Notes: generated by a model not told the origin, from the letters alone. 34,492 nucleotides of DNA from Prochlorococcus sp. AG-363-A03 (GCA_003280445.1 QCEW01000013.1:1-34492); one strand, 5' to 3'. Counted from the stretch's first letter, positions 1 through 9,897 are shown. Numbers and translations: made by a program.

Positions 1-201
1 AGGATTTAATCGTCTTCCATGAAAACCTGTTAATAGATATACTTCAGCACCTTGATCAGACAAAGAGCGAATTAAAGACTTTGATAAATATGCTATGCCA
101 CGATGTTCAGCCTGCTCCAAATCAATAGAAGTTATTGCGATCCTCATATTCGATAAAGGCTTACATTTGTCTTTTATGATGTCTTTTTCTTCATTCATCA
201 T
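1..201 (-). CDS. Glycosyltransferase (GT-B type), N-terminal fragment; rest lies outside the window
   Basis: This is the first 67 codons of a minus-strand gene that runs off the left edge. The reading begins MMNEEKD and then shows a beta-strand MRIAITSI followed by HRGIAYLSKSLIRSL and GAEVYLLTGF. That is the usual N-terminal pattern of GT-B glycosyltransferases, where a first strand, a G-rich loop and a helix precede a second strand. The start at 201 is supported by an AAGGGGAG ribosome binding site (complement of 211-218), nine bases upstream. Another ATG directly follows (198). The acceptor and donor sugar cannot be told because the C-terminal nucleotide-sugar domain is missing. The family call is an inference from about 50 residues. 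Confidence 0.6.
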   Translation of the reverse strand, partial: MMNEEKDIIKDKCKPLSNMRIAITSIDLEQAEHRGIAYLSKSLIRSLSDQGAEVYLLTGFHGRRLNP

Positions 202-441
202 CTAATCAATCTCCCCTTGGCTTTTTGAATAGATATCAATTTATCATTTATCAAACTATTTATGAACTTTCGCGAAGATTCTTACTAACAGCTCAATATG
301 AATAAATTTTTTGTTTTCTAGAAAATCTTTGGTAATTATTTGTTTCAGGTTGATACTTAATGAAAACGCTTTTAATTACTAAAGAAAGCAACTTGAAATT
401 TAAAAGCCTAGTACTCCAACTAAATAAATTGCATTGATCAA

Positions 442-512
442 GCGGATGAAGAGATTCGAACTCTCGACCCTCTCCTTGGCAAGGAGATGCTCTACCACTG
501 AGCTACATCCGC
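442..512 (-). tRNA. tRNA-Gly (anticodon GCC)
   Basis: Read on the minus strand, the 71 bases fold as a full cloverleaf. The acceptor stem is GCGGATG/CATCCGC, the D arm is GCTC-AGTGGTA-GAGC, the anticodon stem is TCTCC/GGAGA with loop TTGCCAA, and the T arm is GAGAG-TTCGAAT-CTCTT with one G-U pair. The anticodon GCC reads GGC and GGU glycine codons. The 3' CCA is not encoded, so it must be added after transcription. It lies 73 bases downstream of ribH on the same strand. Confidence 0.97.
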
Positions 513-585
513 AGAAAAAGTGATTACATCGATTAGCATGCCTCAAAAGAGGTGTTGAGGTCAAATCATGTACTCAATTGAGAAA

Positions 586-1065
586 TTATTTAACTAATGC
601 CTTCATCAACGAACCCATCTCCAAAGCTTGTAAGGCATAGCTCCAACCTAAATTATTTTTAATACCAGCTCTTTCCAAGGCTTGCTGCATAGTATCGGTG
701 GTCAATACTCCGAAGATAATAGGTACTCCTGTTTCCCTAGAGACAGTTGCAACTCCTTTACTAGCCTCAGATACAACAACATCAAAATGAGGAGTATCTC
801 CTCGAATCACTGCTCCCAAAGTAATTACAACTTCATATTTTCCCTGTCGTGCAAGTTCTTGAGAAATTATGGGCAGTTCAAACGAACCTGGCACCCAAGC
901 TATATCTAACTGATTGCTAGACTCTGACACATCAATCCCATGCCTAGATAAACAATCTAGACAACCGCTTAAAAGCTTAGTAGTAATAAGATCATTAAAT
1001 CTAGCTATAACTATAGCTACTTTTAAAGAAGATGATTTCTCAAAGGTACCCTCTATAGTCGCCAT
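586..1065 (-). CDS. ribH: 6,7-dimethyl-8-ribityllumazine synthase
   Basis: This enzyme condenses 5-amino-6-ribitylamino-uracil with 3,4-dihydroxy-2-butanone-4-phosphate, the penultimate step of riboflavin synthesis, in the cytosol. The 159-residue length is normal for the family, which assembles into pentamers or 60-mers. Visible motifs are the substrate-binding ARFND near residue 21, VPGSFELP at 58-65 and [12 protein letters not shown] at 84-95. The last contains the general-base histidine (His93). The ATG at 1065 matches the usual N-terminus; only a weak TAAGAA precedes it. It follows psbZ on the same strand with a 105-base gap. No other rib gene is in the window. Confidence 0.97.
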   Translation of the reverse strand: MATIEGTFEKSSSLKVAIVIARFNDLITTKLLSGCLDCLSRHGIDVSESSNQLDIAWVPGSFELPIISQELARQGKYEVVITLGAVIRGDTPHFDVVVSEASKGVATVSRETGVPIIFGVLTTDTMQQALERAGIKNNLGWSYALQALEMGSLMKALVK

Positions 1066-1170
1066 TTCTTAAAGCATTTAATACCAGTTAACACTAGCCT
1101 CTTTCGAGTGAATTTAAAACATAAAATTTAAGATTTGGTCTATTTATAAATTCTATCTAACCAATTTTTC

Positions 1171-1386
1171 TTACACACTCATTTGGTGTGTGATGTATTC
1201 GCCAACTAAAGCTTGAAGAAGTACCAAATGGAACCATACCCCTGCAAGGATCTCGATCTTTTTAATGTTGGGATTTCTATTGTCCTCAGGATTGGTTTGG
1301 GTCATGTAAAAAACAGGTACACCAATTACCAAAAGCAAAGAAGAGAACAAAAGTGCGTTAGCAACGATTGAATTAATAGCCAGCAT
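1171..1386 (-). CDS. psbZ: Photosystem II protein PsbZ (Ycf9)
   Basis: PsbZ is a small two-helix thylakoid protein at the photosystem II periphery that helps stabilise PSII and its antenna association. Here it has two hydrophobic segments, about residues 3-27 (containing LLLVIGVPVFY) and 43-66 (containing EILAGVWFHLVLLQALVG). The LVIGVPV and GVWFxLVLL strings are family hallmarks. I chose the ATG at 1386, giving 71 residues, a little longer than the usual 62 or so. An in-frame TTG at 1413 would add nine residues, but its GGGAG (complement of 1426-1430) is 12 bases away, which is too far. The C-terminal tail ending HQMSV is longer than in freshwater homologues. The gene faces away from mutS across a 150-base gap. 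Confidence 0.92.
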   Translation of the reverse strand: MLAINSIVANALLFSSLLLVIGVPVFYMTQTNPEDNRNPNIKKIEILAGVWFHLVLLQALVGEYITHQMSV

Positions 1387-1536
1387 AGTTGAAGCTACAG
1401 AAAAATTTCTCAATATTCAATAATTCTCCCATGTAAGTCTTTCTTTAACTTATTTCCCTTCATATTTGTAGCGAGGCTTCACATGCAAAAAAAATTAATT
1501 CTTCTAATATGCGTTGATTCTACCGTGAGCAATTAA

Positions 1537-4326
1537 ATGGCTGCCAGCCAAAACCCTATACAAGGCAGTCTATTTGAGGAAAGTAATCAAAGCAATAACA
1601 ATGACGCTGACAAACTTAATATTTCAAATAGATCTAACGAAGATCTTTCACATCAACAACTAAAAGAAGACGCCTCCCTAAGACCTCGCATAAAAAAGAC
1701 TCCTAAAAATTCAAATCAGATGATTGATCTAGATGAGTTTTCTTATGCGGAAATTACAGAGCCAAAATGGTCACATCACAACTTGCCAAAAATTGACGAT
1801 CTCACTCCCGCACTTAGACATTATGTAGAGTTAAAAATAGAGAATCCTGACCGAGTTCTTCTTTACAGGCTAGGAGATTTCTTCGAATGTTTTTTTGAAG
1901 ATGCAATAAAACTCTCACAGCTATTAGAAATCACACTCACGAGTAAAGAAGGTGGTAAAAAAATTGGGAAAGTCCCTATGGCTGGGATACCTCACCATGC
2001 ATCAGATCGTTATTGCACAGAATTAATTAAAAAAGGTTTATCAATTGCTATTTGTGATCAACTTGAAGCCGCACCATCAAAAGGTCATAAATTAATAAAA
2101 AGAGGCATAACTAGATTAATAACACCTGGAACAATTTTAGAGGAGGGCATGCTAAGGGCCAAACAAAATAATTGGCTAGCCTCTGTTCTACTTGATTCCA
2201 AATCTAACCCTAACTTTATTAACTGGTCATTAGCAAAGCTAGATGTCAGCACAGGTGAATTTCTAGTGCAAGAAGGTAAAAACACAAATAATTTACATCA
2301 AGAATTAATTAAGCTCAAAGCAGCAGAAGTTATATCAGAAAAAAAATCAATTTCAAGGAAAAACTGGCATGAAGGCGTAATAGATATAACGGAATGCAAT
2401 CAAACTTCATTTTCTCAATTAGAAGCAGAGACAACTATTAAAAATCATTATTGTCTAAATAATATTGATGGTTTAGGTATTCATCCGGATTCTCTATCAA
2501 TTAGAACAGTTGGAGGATTGATCGCATATTTGAATACAACTCATCCAAATATTATTGATAACTTTGAAAATGGAATAAGAACAAATATTTGTATTGATTT
2601 TCCTCAAATCATAAATAATCAAGCTGGGCTGGTTATAGATAATCAAACAAGGAGAAATTTAGAAATTACTTCAACTCAAAAGAATGGAAAATTTCATGGT
2701 TCTTTACTTTGGGCAATTGATAAAACATTAACTGCAATGGGAGGAAGATGTATCCGGAGGTGGTTGGAAGAGCCTTTGACAGATATTTCTTCTATAGAAA
2801 ATAGGCAAAAAATAATAGGACTATTAGTTGAGTCATCGAGCTTAAGAAAAAGTATCAGAAAAGTCTTGAAATCAATGGGTGATTTAGAGCGTCTAGCCGG
2901 CAGAGCAGGAGCCCAACAAGCAGGAGCACGTGATTTAGTTGCAATAGCCGAGGGAATAAAACGTTTACCTATAATTAAAAAGTATCTTAATGAATCAATA
3001 TTTGAAGAAACAAAGTTTTTCGACTCAATAATAAATTTAGATAAAAACTTAATAGAAATTTCTACAAAAATTAACAATGAAATTATAGAAAATCCTCCAC
3101 TTAGCCTTACAGAAGGTGGTCTAATATATGATGGTGTAAACCCTATACTTGATGGCCTTCGGAATCAACTAGATGATCATAATTCATGGTTAAAATCTCA
3201 AGAAATAAAAGAAAGAAAAAACAGTAATATTAATAATTTAAAACTTCAATATCATCGATCATTTGGATACTTTTTAGCAGTAAGAAAAGCAAAGTCTATC
3301 AATGTTCCAGACCACTGGATCAGAAGGCAAACCTTAACTAACGAAGAGCGTTTTGTAACACCCAGCTTAAAAGAAAGAGAAGGAAAAATCTTTCAAGTTA
3401 GGGCAAGAATATCACAACTTGAATACGAATTATTTTGTAAGCTTCGAATTCTTGTTGGAAACAAATCAAACATTATTAGAAAAGCAGCAAAAGCGATTTC
3501 TTACTTAGATGTTTTATCTGGACTGGCTGAATTAGCAGCTACAAATAACTATGTCCAACCCCAAATAATTGACAGCAAAGATGAGAATGGGTCAAGAAAA
3601 CTATCTATTCAAGATGGTCGTCATCCTGTAGTGGAGCAAATACTCGTTGATAAAGTTTTCGTTCCTAATGATATCGAACTTGGATCTGAGACTGATCTAA
3701 TAATTCTTTCAGGGCCAAATGCAAGTGGAAAAAGTTGTTATTTAAGACAAATAGGTCTCTTACAAATCATGGCTCAAATCGGTAGTTGGATCCCCGCTAA
3801 ATCTTGCACTTTAGGAATTGCGGACCAACTTTTTACACGCGTTGGAGCAGTAGATGATTTAGCTGCAGGTCAATCAACTTTTATGGTTGAAATGATTGAA
3901 ACAGCATTCATTCTAAATAAGGCCACTGAAAAATCATTAGTTTTATTAGATGAAATTGGACGAGGCACTTCAACTTTTGATGGCTTATCTATTGCTTGGT
4001 CAGTCAGTGAATTTTTAGCTAAAAAAGTTAAAAGTCGTTCAATCTTTGCAACTCATTATCATGAATTGAATCAAATTTCTGAATATCTTGAGAATGTAGA
4101 AAATTATCAAGTTCTTGTTCAATACAAAAATAATTCACTTTCATTTCTTCATAAAGTTGGAAAAGGCGGAGCAAATAAAAGTTATGGAATTGAAGCTGCC
4201 CGCCTTGCAGGAGTCCCTACAGAAGTAATAAACAACGCAAAACAAATTTTGAATAATCTTGAGAAGCACAACTCCAAAAGTATTCAAGTCAAAAAAACAA
4301 TGAAAAACAAAAATAAAATCAAATAA
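1537..4326 (+). CDS. mutS: DNA mismatch repair ATPase MutS
   Basis: MutS recognises base mismatches and small loops and recruits MutL. The 929-residue protein has the mismatch-contacting motif as GDFFECF (F115 and E117 correspond to the Phe-X-Glu wedge). Core, lever and clamp regions follow, then the ABC-type ATPase with Walker A GPNASGKS at 726-733, Walker B LVLLDE with D805-E806, and THYHEL after it. The C-terminus is a short helix-rich tail ending in a lysine-rich stretch. Compared with E. coli MutS, there is an N-terminal extension of about 80 residues before the wedge domain, which is polar and probably disordered. It contains QGSLF at 9-13, a beta-clamp-binding-like motif. The start is the only good ATG after a stop in frame. 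It converges on cobH with a 15-base gap. Confidence 0.97.
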   Translation: MAASQNPIQGSLFEESNQSNNNDADKLNISNRSNEDLSHQQLKEDASLRPRIKKTPKNSNQMIDLDEFSYAEITEPKWSHHNLPKIDDLTPALRHYVELKIENPDRVLLYRLGDFFECFFEDAIKLSQLLEITLTSKEGGKKIGKVPMAGIPHHASDRYCTELIKKGLSIAICDQLEAAPSKGHKLIKRGITRLITPGTILEEGMLRAKQNNWLASVLLDSKSNPNFINWSLAKLDVSTGEFLVQEGKNTNNLHQELIKLKAAEVISEKKSISRKNWHEGVIDITECNQTSFSQLEAETTIKNHYCLNNIDGLGIHPDSLSIRTVGGLIAYLNTTHPNIIDNFENGIRTNICIDFPQIINNQAGLVIDNQTRRNLEITSTQKNGKFHGSLLWAIDKTLTAMGGRCIRRWLEEPLTDISSIENRQKIIGLLVESSSLRKSIRKVLKSMGDLERLAGRAGAQQAGARDLVAIAEGIKRLPIIKKYLNESIFEETKFFDSIINLDKNLIEISTKINNEIIENPPLSLTEGGLIYDGVNPILDGLRNQLDDHNSWLKSQEIKERKNSNINNLKLQYHRSFGYFLAVRKAKSINVPDHWIRRQTLTNEERFVTPSLKEREGKIFQVRARISQLEYELFCKLRILVGNKSNIIRKAAKAISYLDVLSGLAELAATNNYVQPQIIDSKDENGSRKLSIQDGRHPVVEQILVDKVFVPNDIELGSETDLIILSGPNASGKSCYLRQIGLLQIMAQIGSWIPAKSCTLGIADQLFTRVGAVDDLAAGQSTFMVEMIETAFILNKATEKSLVLLDEIGRGTSTFDGLSIAWSVSEFLAKKVKSRSIFATHYHELNQISEYLENVENYQVLVQYKNNSLSFLHKVGKGGANKSYGIEAARLAGVPTEVINNAKQILNNLEKHNSKSIQVKKTMKNKNKIK

Positions 4327-4341
4327 AAATGATTTTTCAAT

Positions 4342-4974
4342 TCAATTTTCAGCAGCTCTCAATAAGGCATTCATAGCAGCTGCCGCTAAAGATGCCCCGC
4401 CTTTAGAACCCTCCAAAACAATATATGGACATTTACTATTCATTAATCGGCTTTTACTCTCAGAAACACCTATAAACCCCACTGGCATTCCAATAACCAA
4501 ACTTGGTGTTGCGTAACCATATTCAACAAGATCTAGTAAGGAAATTAAAGCTGTTGGAGAACTCCCAATAACAACACATGGAGCATTTAATAAGTTTTCT
4601 TTTTCCTCTAACTCTAACCAGATATTTCTCATACCAATTGCACTCCTAGTGGTCACACTTGAATCAATTAACTTGGGAGCCGTACCTAAAATGCATTGAA
4701 TATCTGAATTTGTTGTCCTTTCAGACATTGGAGATATTGCGGCTTGTGCCATATAAGTATCCGTTAAAATTTTGGTACCGTTTTGCAGTGCATAAATCGC
4801 ATTCTCACAAACTCCTGGACTAAACCTAATATATGACTGCAGACTAAAGTCACCACTTGAATGGATAATACGTTCTAAAATAGATTGCTGAATCAGATCA
4901 AGTCCTGTGATACCAAGATTTGATCTAATATATTTAATACTTTCAATAAAAATTGGATGTTCTGGTGTTTTCAC
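4342..4974 (-). CDS. cobH: Precorrin-8X methylmutase (cobalt-precorrin-8 methylmutase)
   Basis: The enzyme moves a methyl group from C-11 to C-12 to give hydrogenobyrinate or its cobalt form (cobyrinate) in adenosylcobalamin synthesis. At 210 residues it has the normal family length. ERIIHSSGDFS at 34-44 carries the catalytic histidine (His38). VIGSSPTALISLLDL, GMPVGFIGVSESK and GSKGGASLAAAAMNALL are further conserved blocks. The start is a GTG at 4974, with no ATG upstream in a sensible position; a weak TAAGAA lies nearby. It is divergent from holA with a 59-base gap. The anaerobic-type gene in cyanobacteria is often called cbiC. No other cobalamin gene or B12 riboswitch is visible here. Confidence 0.95.
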   Translation of the reverse strand: MKTPEHPIFIESIKYIRSNLGITGLDLIQQSILERIIHSSGDFSLQSYIRFSPGVCENAIYALQNGTKILTDTYMAQAAISPMSERTTNSDIQCILGTAPKLIDSSVTTRSAIGMRNIWLELEEKENLLNAPCVVIGSSPTALISLLDLVEYGYATPSLVIGMPVGFIGVSESKSRLMNSKCPYIVLEGSKGGASLAAAAMNALLRAAEN

Positions 4975-5033
4975 TGTTGAATTTCTTAAGCTAATTTAAA
5001 AGCAGAATCTTTTTAATAACATATATCTAAGTC

Positions 5034-6062
5034 ATGCCAATACATTTAATATGGGGGGATGATTATGAAGCTTGCAACGGGGAAATAGAAGAAATAATTC
5101 AAACAGTGATTGATCCATCATGGGAAAGTTTTAACTATAGTCAAATAGACGGAAATGACCCAAAGCAAACTTTCAGAGCACTTGAAGAGGTGCAAAGCGC
5201 CCCTCTAGGCAGCGGAGGAAGAGTTGTACTAGTTAGAAGAAGCCCTTTTTGTAACGGATGTTCGATTGACCTGGCTAATAAACTTGAACAAGCTATTAAA
5301 TTAATTCCTGATAATACACATCTAATTTTAAATAATTCAAATAAGCCAGATAAAAGACTTAAGACTACAAAATTAATTGATAAAAGTATAAAGTCAAATG
5401 CCTTCTCAAAGGAAAAAAGTTGTCTTCTTCCACTACCATGGGATATAAATGGACAAAGGAACTTAGTCAAAAATATTTTAAATAAATTAAACCTAAAAAT
5501 GAATCATGAAACAATTAATTTAATAGTTGAAAGCATAGGTAATGATAGCTCTCTAATTCATACAGAACTTCAAAAGCTTGCATTATTGTCAGAAGCAGTT
5601 AATGAAAAAGTCAGTACAAATGGAGCAAGAGAAATATCAACTGAACTAGTCAAAAAACTAATTCAAAATAATTCCACTAATGCACTAGAAATTGCCAATT
5701 TAATACTTAAAGAAGAGCAAATTCTAGCTCTAAATAAAATTCAATCTTTACTTAAAAATGGAGAGCCATCTTTAAGGTTAGTTACAACGTTGACTAATCA
5801 AGCAAGAGGATGGCTTTGGGTTCACCTATTGGATTCACAGGGGATTCAGGACATCAAAGAAATAGCCAAACTTGCCGGGATAGCCAATCCAAAACGTATT
5901 TTTGTAATTCGCAAACAAATTCAAGGTCAATCTTTGGAGAAATTGCTTGAATTGATGAAAAAACTTTTAAAAATCGAAACCTCTATAAAATCAGGAAGCA
6001 ATCCGATAGATTCTTTTAAAGATAATCTGCTAACAGAAAGTAAAATTTTGACTAAAAACTGA
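5034..6062 (+). CDS. holA: DNA polymerase III, delta subunit (clamp loader)
   Basis: Delta is the clamp-opening subunit of the clamp loader and acts with the dnaX product and delta-prime. The 342-residue protein starts MPIHLIWGDDYEAC, matching the family's first strand and the G-[DE]-[DE] turn. It then has the RVVLVRRSPF strand, HLILNNSNKPDKR, and the helix-rich C-terminal collar domain (around 210-335, with NALEIANLILKEE and LTNQARGW). The family does not retain a working Walker A, and none is seen. It starts divergently from cobH, and lysC follows after 27 bases on the same strand, suggesting co-transcription. Sequence conservation is low in this family, so the call rests on overall pattern. 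Confidence 0.9.
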   Translation: MPIHLIWGDDYEACNGEIEEIIQTVIDPSWESFNYSQIDGNDPKQTFRALEEVQSAPLGSGGRVVLVRRSPFCNGCSIDLANKLEQAIKLIPDNTHLILNNSNKPDKRLKTTKLIDKSIKSNAFSKEKSCLLPLPWDINGQRNLVKNILNKLNLKMNHETINLIVESIGNDSSLIHTELQKLALLSEAVNEKVSTNGAREISTELVKKLIQNNSTNALEIANLILKEEQILALNKIQSLLKNGEPSLRLVTTLTNQARGWLWVHLLDSQGIQDIKEIAKLAGIANPKRIFVIRKQIQGQSLEKLLELMKKLLKIETSIKSGSNPIDSFKDNLLTESKILTKN

Positions 6063-6089
6063 AATAATCAATAAGTTAACGAGAGTTCA

Positions 6090-7856
6090 ATGGCATTGCT
6101 GGTTCAAAAATTTGGCGGCACCTCTCTAGGAAATATTGAGCGAATAAAAGCTGTCGCGCAAAGAATTAGATCAAGTAAAGAAAAAGGAGATGATCTAGTA
6201 GTTGTTGTGTCTGCAATGGGACATCAAACTGATGAATTAACACAGCTAGCCTCAGAAATAACTGCTGATCCTCCTAAGAGAGAAATGGATATGCTCCTAT
6301 CAACTGGTGAGCAAGTTTCAATATCATTATTGACCATGGCCCTTAATGAATTGGGCACACCAGCAATCTCTTTAACTGGAACACAAGCTGGAATTATCAC
6401 AGAATCAGCTCATGGACGAGCCAGAATACTCGAGATAAGGACAGAGAGAATAAAAAATCTTTTGGATCAGGGAAAGACCATAGTGATTGCTGGATTCCAA
6501 GGAACCAGCCTTGGTATAGGAGGAATTCCAGAAATTACAACTTTAGGAAGAGGAGGATCTGATACTTCTGCAGTCGCCTTAGCAGCATCTCTTGAAGCCG
6601 CAAAATGTGAAATTTATACCGATGTTCCTGGCGTTTTAACGACTGATCCAAGAATTGTTAAAAATGCAAAATTAATGAAAAGCATTAGTTGTGATGAAAT
6701 GTTAGAGCTGGCTAGCCTTGGAGCTGCTGTTTTACATCCTCGAGCAGTTGAAATAGCAAGAAATTTCGGCGTCAATCTTGTAGTGAAGTCAAGTTGGGAC
6801 AATCTAGAAGGAACGCTTCTAACTAGTAAAAAGAATCGTATTTTTTCTAAAGGAGGAATAGAACATCGCAGTCCTGTTGATGGATTAGAACTTGTTGAAA
6901 ATCAAGCAGTGGTGGCTTTATCTAATATTCCAGATCGTCCAGGAATTGCTGCTGAGCTTTTTGAATCATTATCAGGAGGCGGAGTAAATGTAGATCTTAT
7001 TATCCAAGCAACACACCAAATCAATTCTAACGATATTACTTTTACTGTTGCAGAAAATGAATTACATAATGCACTAACTCAATGTGAAAAACTCATTAAC
7101 ACTATTGGAGGGGAAATATCTACTCAAAAGAATCTGACAAAACTAAGTATTTACGGAGCTGGTATCATGGGTAGACCTGGAATAGCTTCATCTCTATTCC
7201 AAATTCTATCTGATTCTGGTATTAATATACGTTTGATAGCAACCAGTGAAGTCAAAGTAAGTTGTGTTATTGATGAGGAATTAGGGAAAAAAGCATTACG
7301 AAATGTAGGGGAAGTCTTCAAACTCACGGATAAACAAATTACTCTAAATCCTCCGATTGAAAATAATAACGAACCAGAGGTAAGAGGAATAGCTTTAGAT
7401 AAAGATCAAATCCAGATTAGCGTCAAGAATGTTCCAGATAAGCCAGGAACTGCTTCCACAATATGTTCAACATTAGCAGAAAAAAACATCAGTTTAGATA
7501 CAATAGTTCAATCAGAAAGAAAACATAAAGATAAAACAAAAGATATTAGTTTCACATTAAAGAAAAATGATAGAAGCCATGCTAAGTATGCTTTAGAAGA
7601 ATTAATTTTGAAGTGGAAGGGATCAAAAATCGAAGAAGGAGAATCAATTGTTCGGATTAGCGCAGTAGGGTCTGGAATGCCTTTCACAAAAGGAACAGCC
7701 GGAAAAATATTTAGAGCACTAGCAAATCAAAAAATTAATATCGAAATGATCGCTACAAGTGAAATAAGAACAACTTGTATTATCTCAGAAAAATATGGTG
7801 AAAAAGCATTAAATGAAATTCATTCTTGCTTTAAATTAGGAAAGAACGAAAATTAA
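6090..7856 (+). CDS. lysC: Aspartate kinase with four ACT domains
   Basis: This enzyme phosphorylates L-aspartate, the committed step to lysine, threonine, methionine and diaminopimelate. The kinase domain (about 1-250) shows KFGGTS at 7-12, LLSTGEQVS at 69-77 and GRGGSDTSA at 153-161. It is followed by two tandem ACT pairs, roughly at 273-345, 350-412, 440-515 and 520-585. Their entry motifs are NIPDRPG, GAGIMGRPG, NVPDKPG and GSGMPFTKG. The usual enterobacterial or Bacillus type has only two ACT domains; this 588-residue four-ACT form is the known cyanobacterial class. ACT domains bind lysine and threonine for feedback control. GAGAG just upstream supports the ATG. It shares the window with asd and dapA but not their operon. 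Confidence 0.97.
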   Translation: MALLVQKFGGTSLGNIERIKAVAQRIRSSKEKGDDLVVVVSAMGHQTDELTQLASEITADPPKREMDMLLSTGEQVSISLLTMALNELGTPAISLTGTQAGIITESAHGRARILEIRTERIKNLLDQGKTIVIAGFQGTSLGIGGIPEITTLGRGGSDTSAVALAASLEAAKCEIYTDVPGVLTTDPRIVKNAKLMKSISCDEMLELASLGAAVLHPRAVEIARNFGVNLVVKSSWDNLEGTLLTSKKNRIFSKGGIEHRSPVDGLELVENQAVVALSNIPDRPGIAAELFESLSGGGVNVDLIIQATHQINSNDITFTVAENELHNALTQCEKLINTIGGEISTQKNLTKLSIYGAGIMGRPGIASSLFQILSDSGINIRLIATSEVKVSCVIDEELGKKALRNVGEVFKLTDKQITLNPPIENNNEPEVRGIALDKDQIQISVKNVPDKPGTASTICSTLAEKNISLDTIVQSERKHKDKTKDISFTLKKNDRSHAKYALEELILKWKGSKIEEGESIVRISAVGSGMPFTKGTAGKIFRALANQKINIEMIATSEIRTTCIISEKYGEKALNEIHSCFKLGKNEN

Positions 7857-7867
7857 TATATTAATTT
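7850..7867. terminator. Perfect AT-only palindrome spanning the stop codons of lysC and uvrB
   Basis: The 18 bases AAATTAATATATTAATTT are a perfect inverted repeat. They include the lysC stop TAA (7854-7856) and, on the other strand, the uvrB stop TAA (7861-7863), each the same distance from the centre. The two genes are only four bases apart, so a bidirectional terminator would have to lie within their ends. With no G-C pairs the hairpin is weak; a perfect 18-base palindrome can also occur by chance in AT-rich DNA. Confidence 0.3.
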
Positions 7868-9897
7868 CCAACCAATCTATGCCTTAATTTTTTTATACGG
7901 TCTCTCAAAACTGCAGCTGTTTCAAAATCCAGCTCTTTAGCAGTTATTTTCATTTTAGCTTCCAATTTTTCAATTAATTCAGGCAAAGATTCTAAAGATT
8001 CGCCGCTATCAGAATCTTTAGAACTGTAGTCGATCAATTTATCTGCAATATCAACAAAATCGTCGGAATTTCCATCTTGATTTAATCTTCTTGAGAGCTC
8101 TAAAAAAGAAAGAATTGAATTATTGGCTTTCTTACCTGCTGGCTTAGGGATTATACCATTTTCAATATTGTAAATATTTTGAACTTCACGGCGTCTTTCG
8201 GTCTCACTAATAGCCTTTGCCATAGAGTCAGTCATTTTATCCGCATAGAGCAATGCTAAACCTTCAACATGTCTTGCTGCTCGGCCAATAGTTTGTATCA
8301 AAGATCTTTGAGCCCTTAAGAACCCTTCTTTATCTGCATCGAGAATTACCACAAGTGATACTTCAGGTAAATCTAAACCTTCTCGTAGAAGATTAACTCC
8401 AACTAAAACATCATATTCTCCCAGTCTTAAATCTTGAATAATTTCAATTCTCTCGATTGAATGAATCTCTGAATGTAAATAACGAACTCTTATTTTATTT
8501 TCAGATAAATAATCTGTAAGATCTTCAGCCATCCTTTTAGTCAATGTGGTGACAAGTATTCTTTGATTTTTCGATGCTCTTTTTCTAATTTCGAAAAGCA
8601 AATCTTCAACTTGACCATGTGTTGGTCGTACTTCAACTAAAGGGTCTAGAACACCAGTAGGCCTAATAACTTGCTCCACTATATTTCCTGTACTTTGAGA
8701 CAATTCCCAATCACCAGGAGTCGCACTTATAAAAACAGTTTGTTTTGCTTTATTCCAAAACTCAATATCCTTTAAAGGTCGATTATCAGCTGCACTAGGT
8801 AGTCTAAAACCATGATCTATTAACACTTTTTTTCTGGCTTGATCACCATTATACATAGCTCTTAATTGAGGACAAGTAACATGACTTTCATCAATAAGTA
8901 ATAACCAATCTTTGGGAAAGTAATCAATTAGGCATTCTGGAGCAGAACCAGGTTCTCTCCCGGAGAGATGGCGTGCATAATTTTCAACTCCATTACAGTA
9001 ACCAACTTCTTTTAACATTTCCAAATCATACTTTGTTCGTTGTTCTAACCTTTGAGCCTCGAGTAATTTACCCTCTAGATTAAAAAATTCTAATCTATCT
9101 TTTAATTCTTTTTGTATTTCTTTAACTGCGGCTTCTAAGCGATCTTTTGGCGTTACAAAATGTTTTGCTGGATATATATTAATTGAGTCAATTTTATTTA
9201 ATATTTCTCCAGTAGTAGGATCGACATAACTAATACTTTCAACTTCATCTCCAAATAATTCAAGTCTTACAAGTCTGTCATCATATGCTGGTCCTATTTC
9301 TAATACATCTCCTCTAACTCTAAATCTACCTCTAGTAATTTCTATATCATTACGTGTATATTGATTAGAAACTAAAGATCTAAGACAAGATCTTAAATCA
9401 ATACTTTGACCAACTTGAAACTTTACAGAAGCCTTTAAATATTCACTTGGAATACCCAAACCATAAATACAACTAATTGAGGCAACTACAATGACATCAT
9501 CTCTTTCGAATAAAGACCTTGTCGCTGAGTGGCGTAACATATCAATTTCTTGATTAATTGATGATGTTTTTGCTATGTAAGTATCACTAACTGGCACATA
9601 AGCTTCTGGCTGATAATAATCATAATAAGAAATAAAGTATTCAACAGCATTATCAGGAAAATATTCCCTTAATTCATTACATAATTGAGCCGCAAGTGTT
9701 TTGTTATGAGCTAAAACTAACGATGGTCTACCAGTTTGAGCTATCAAGTTAGCTATAGTAAAGGTCTTGCCTGTTCCAGTTGCACCTAATAAAGTTTGAA
9801 ACTTTTCACCATCATTTACCCCTCCAACTAATCCTTCAATAGCGGCAGGTTGATCACCTTTTGGAATATAAGGAGCTTGAAGTTTATATTTAGGCAT
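7861..9897 (-). CDS. uvrB: Excinuclease ABC subunit B
   Basis: UvrB is the damage-verifying helicase-like subunit of nucleotide excision repair, loaded by UvrA and then binding UvrC. The 678-residue protein has full family length. Walker A is GATGTGKT at 38-45. The beta-hairpin that probes DNA is [12 protein letters not shown]. The DESH box ([14 protein letters not shown]), the helicase motifs [16 protein letters not shown] and QTIGRAARH follow in order. The C-terminal UVR domain (roughly 635-675, [19 protein letters not shown]) contacts UvrC. ATG 9897 gives the typical [20 protein letters not shown] start. It stands alone, ending four bases from lysC. uvrA and uvrC are not in the window. Confidence 0.98.
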   Translation of the reverse strand: MPKYKLQAPYIPKGDQPAAIEGLVGGVNDGEKFQTLLGATGTGKTFTIANLIAQTGRPSLVLAHNKTLAAQLCNELREYFPDNAVEYFISYYDYYQPEAYVPVSDTYIAKTSSINQEIDMLRHSATRSLFERDDVIVVASISCIYGLGIPSEYLKASVKFQVGQSIDLRSCLRSLVSNQYTRNDIEITRGRFRVRGDVLEIGPAYDDRLVRLELFGDEVESISYVDPTTGEILNKIDSINIYPAKHFVTPKDRLEAAVKEIQKELKDRLEFFNLEGKLLEAQRLEQRTKYDLEMLKEVGYCNGVENYARHLSGREPGSAPECLIDYFPKDWLLLIDESHVTCPQLRAMYNGDQARKKVLIDHGFRLPSAADNRPLKDIEFWNKAKQTVFISATPGDWELSQSTGNIVEQVIRPTGVLDPLVEVRPTHGQVEDLLFEIRKRASKNQRILVTTLTKRMAEDLTDYLSENKIRVRYLHSEIHSIERIEIIQDLRLGEYDVLVGVNLLREGLDLPEVSLVVILDADKEGFLRAQRSLIQTIGRAARHVEGLALLYADKMTDSMAKAISETERRREVQNIYNIENGIIPKPAGKKANNSILSFLELSRRLNQDGNSDDFVDIADKLIDYSSKDSDSGESLESLPELIEKLEAKMKITAKELDFETAAVLRDRIKKLRHRLVGN

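Noticed and set aside
360-437. 25-codon frame beginning ATGAAAACGCTT between the glycosyltransferase fragment and tRNA-Gly
   Set aside because: It is very short and has no ribosome binding site or hydrophobic segment. The 202-441 region otherwise shows no gene.
541-560. CCTCAA / TTGAGG inverted repeat between ribH and tRNA-Gly
   Set aside because: The six-base stem has an eight-base loop and no T run, so a terminator call is not supported.
682-909. 75-codon open frame on the plus strand opposite ribH
   Set aside because: It lies wholly inside ribH, whose enzyme motifs are intact, has no ribosome binding site and a composition unlike a real protein.
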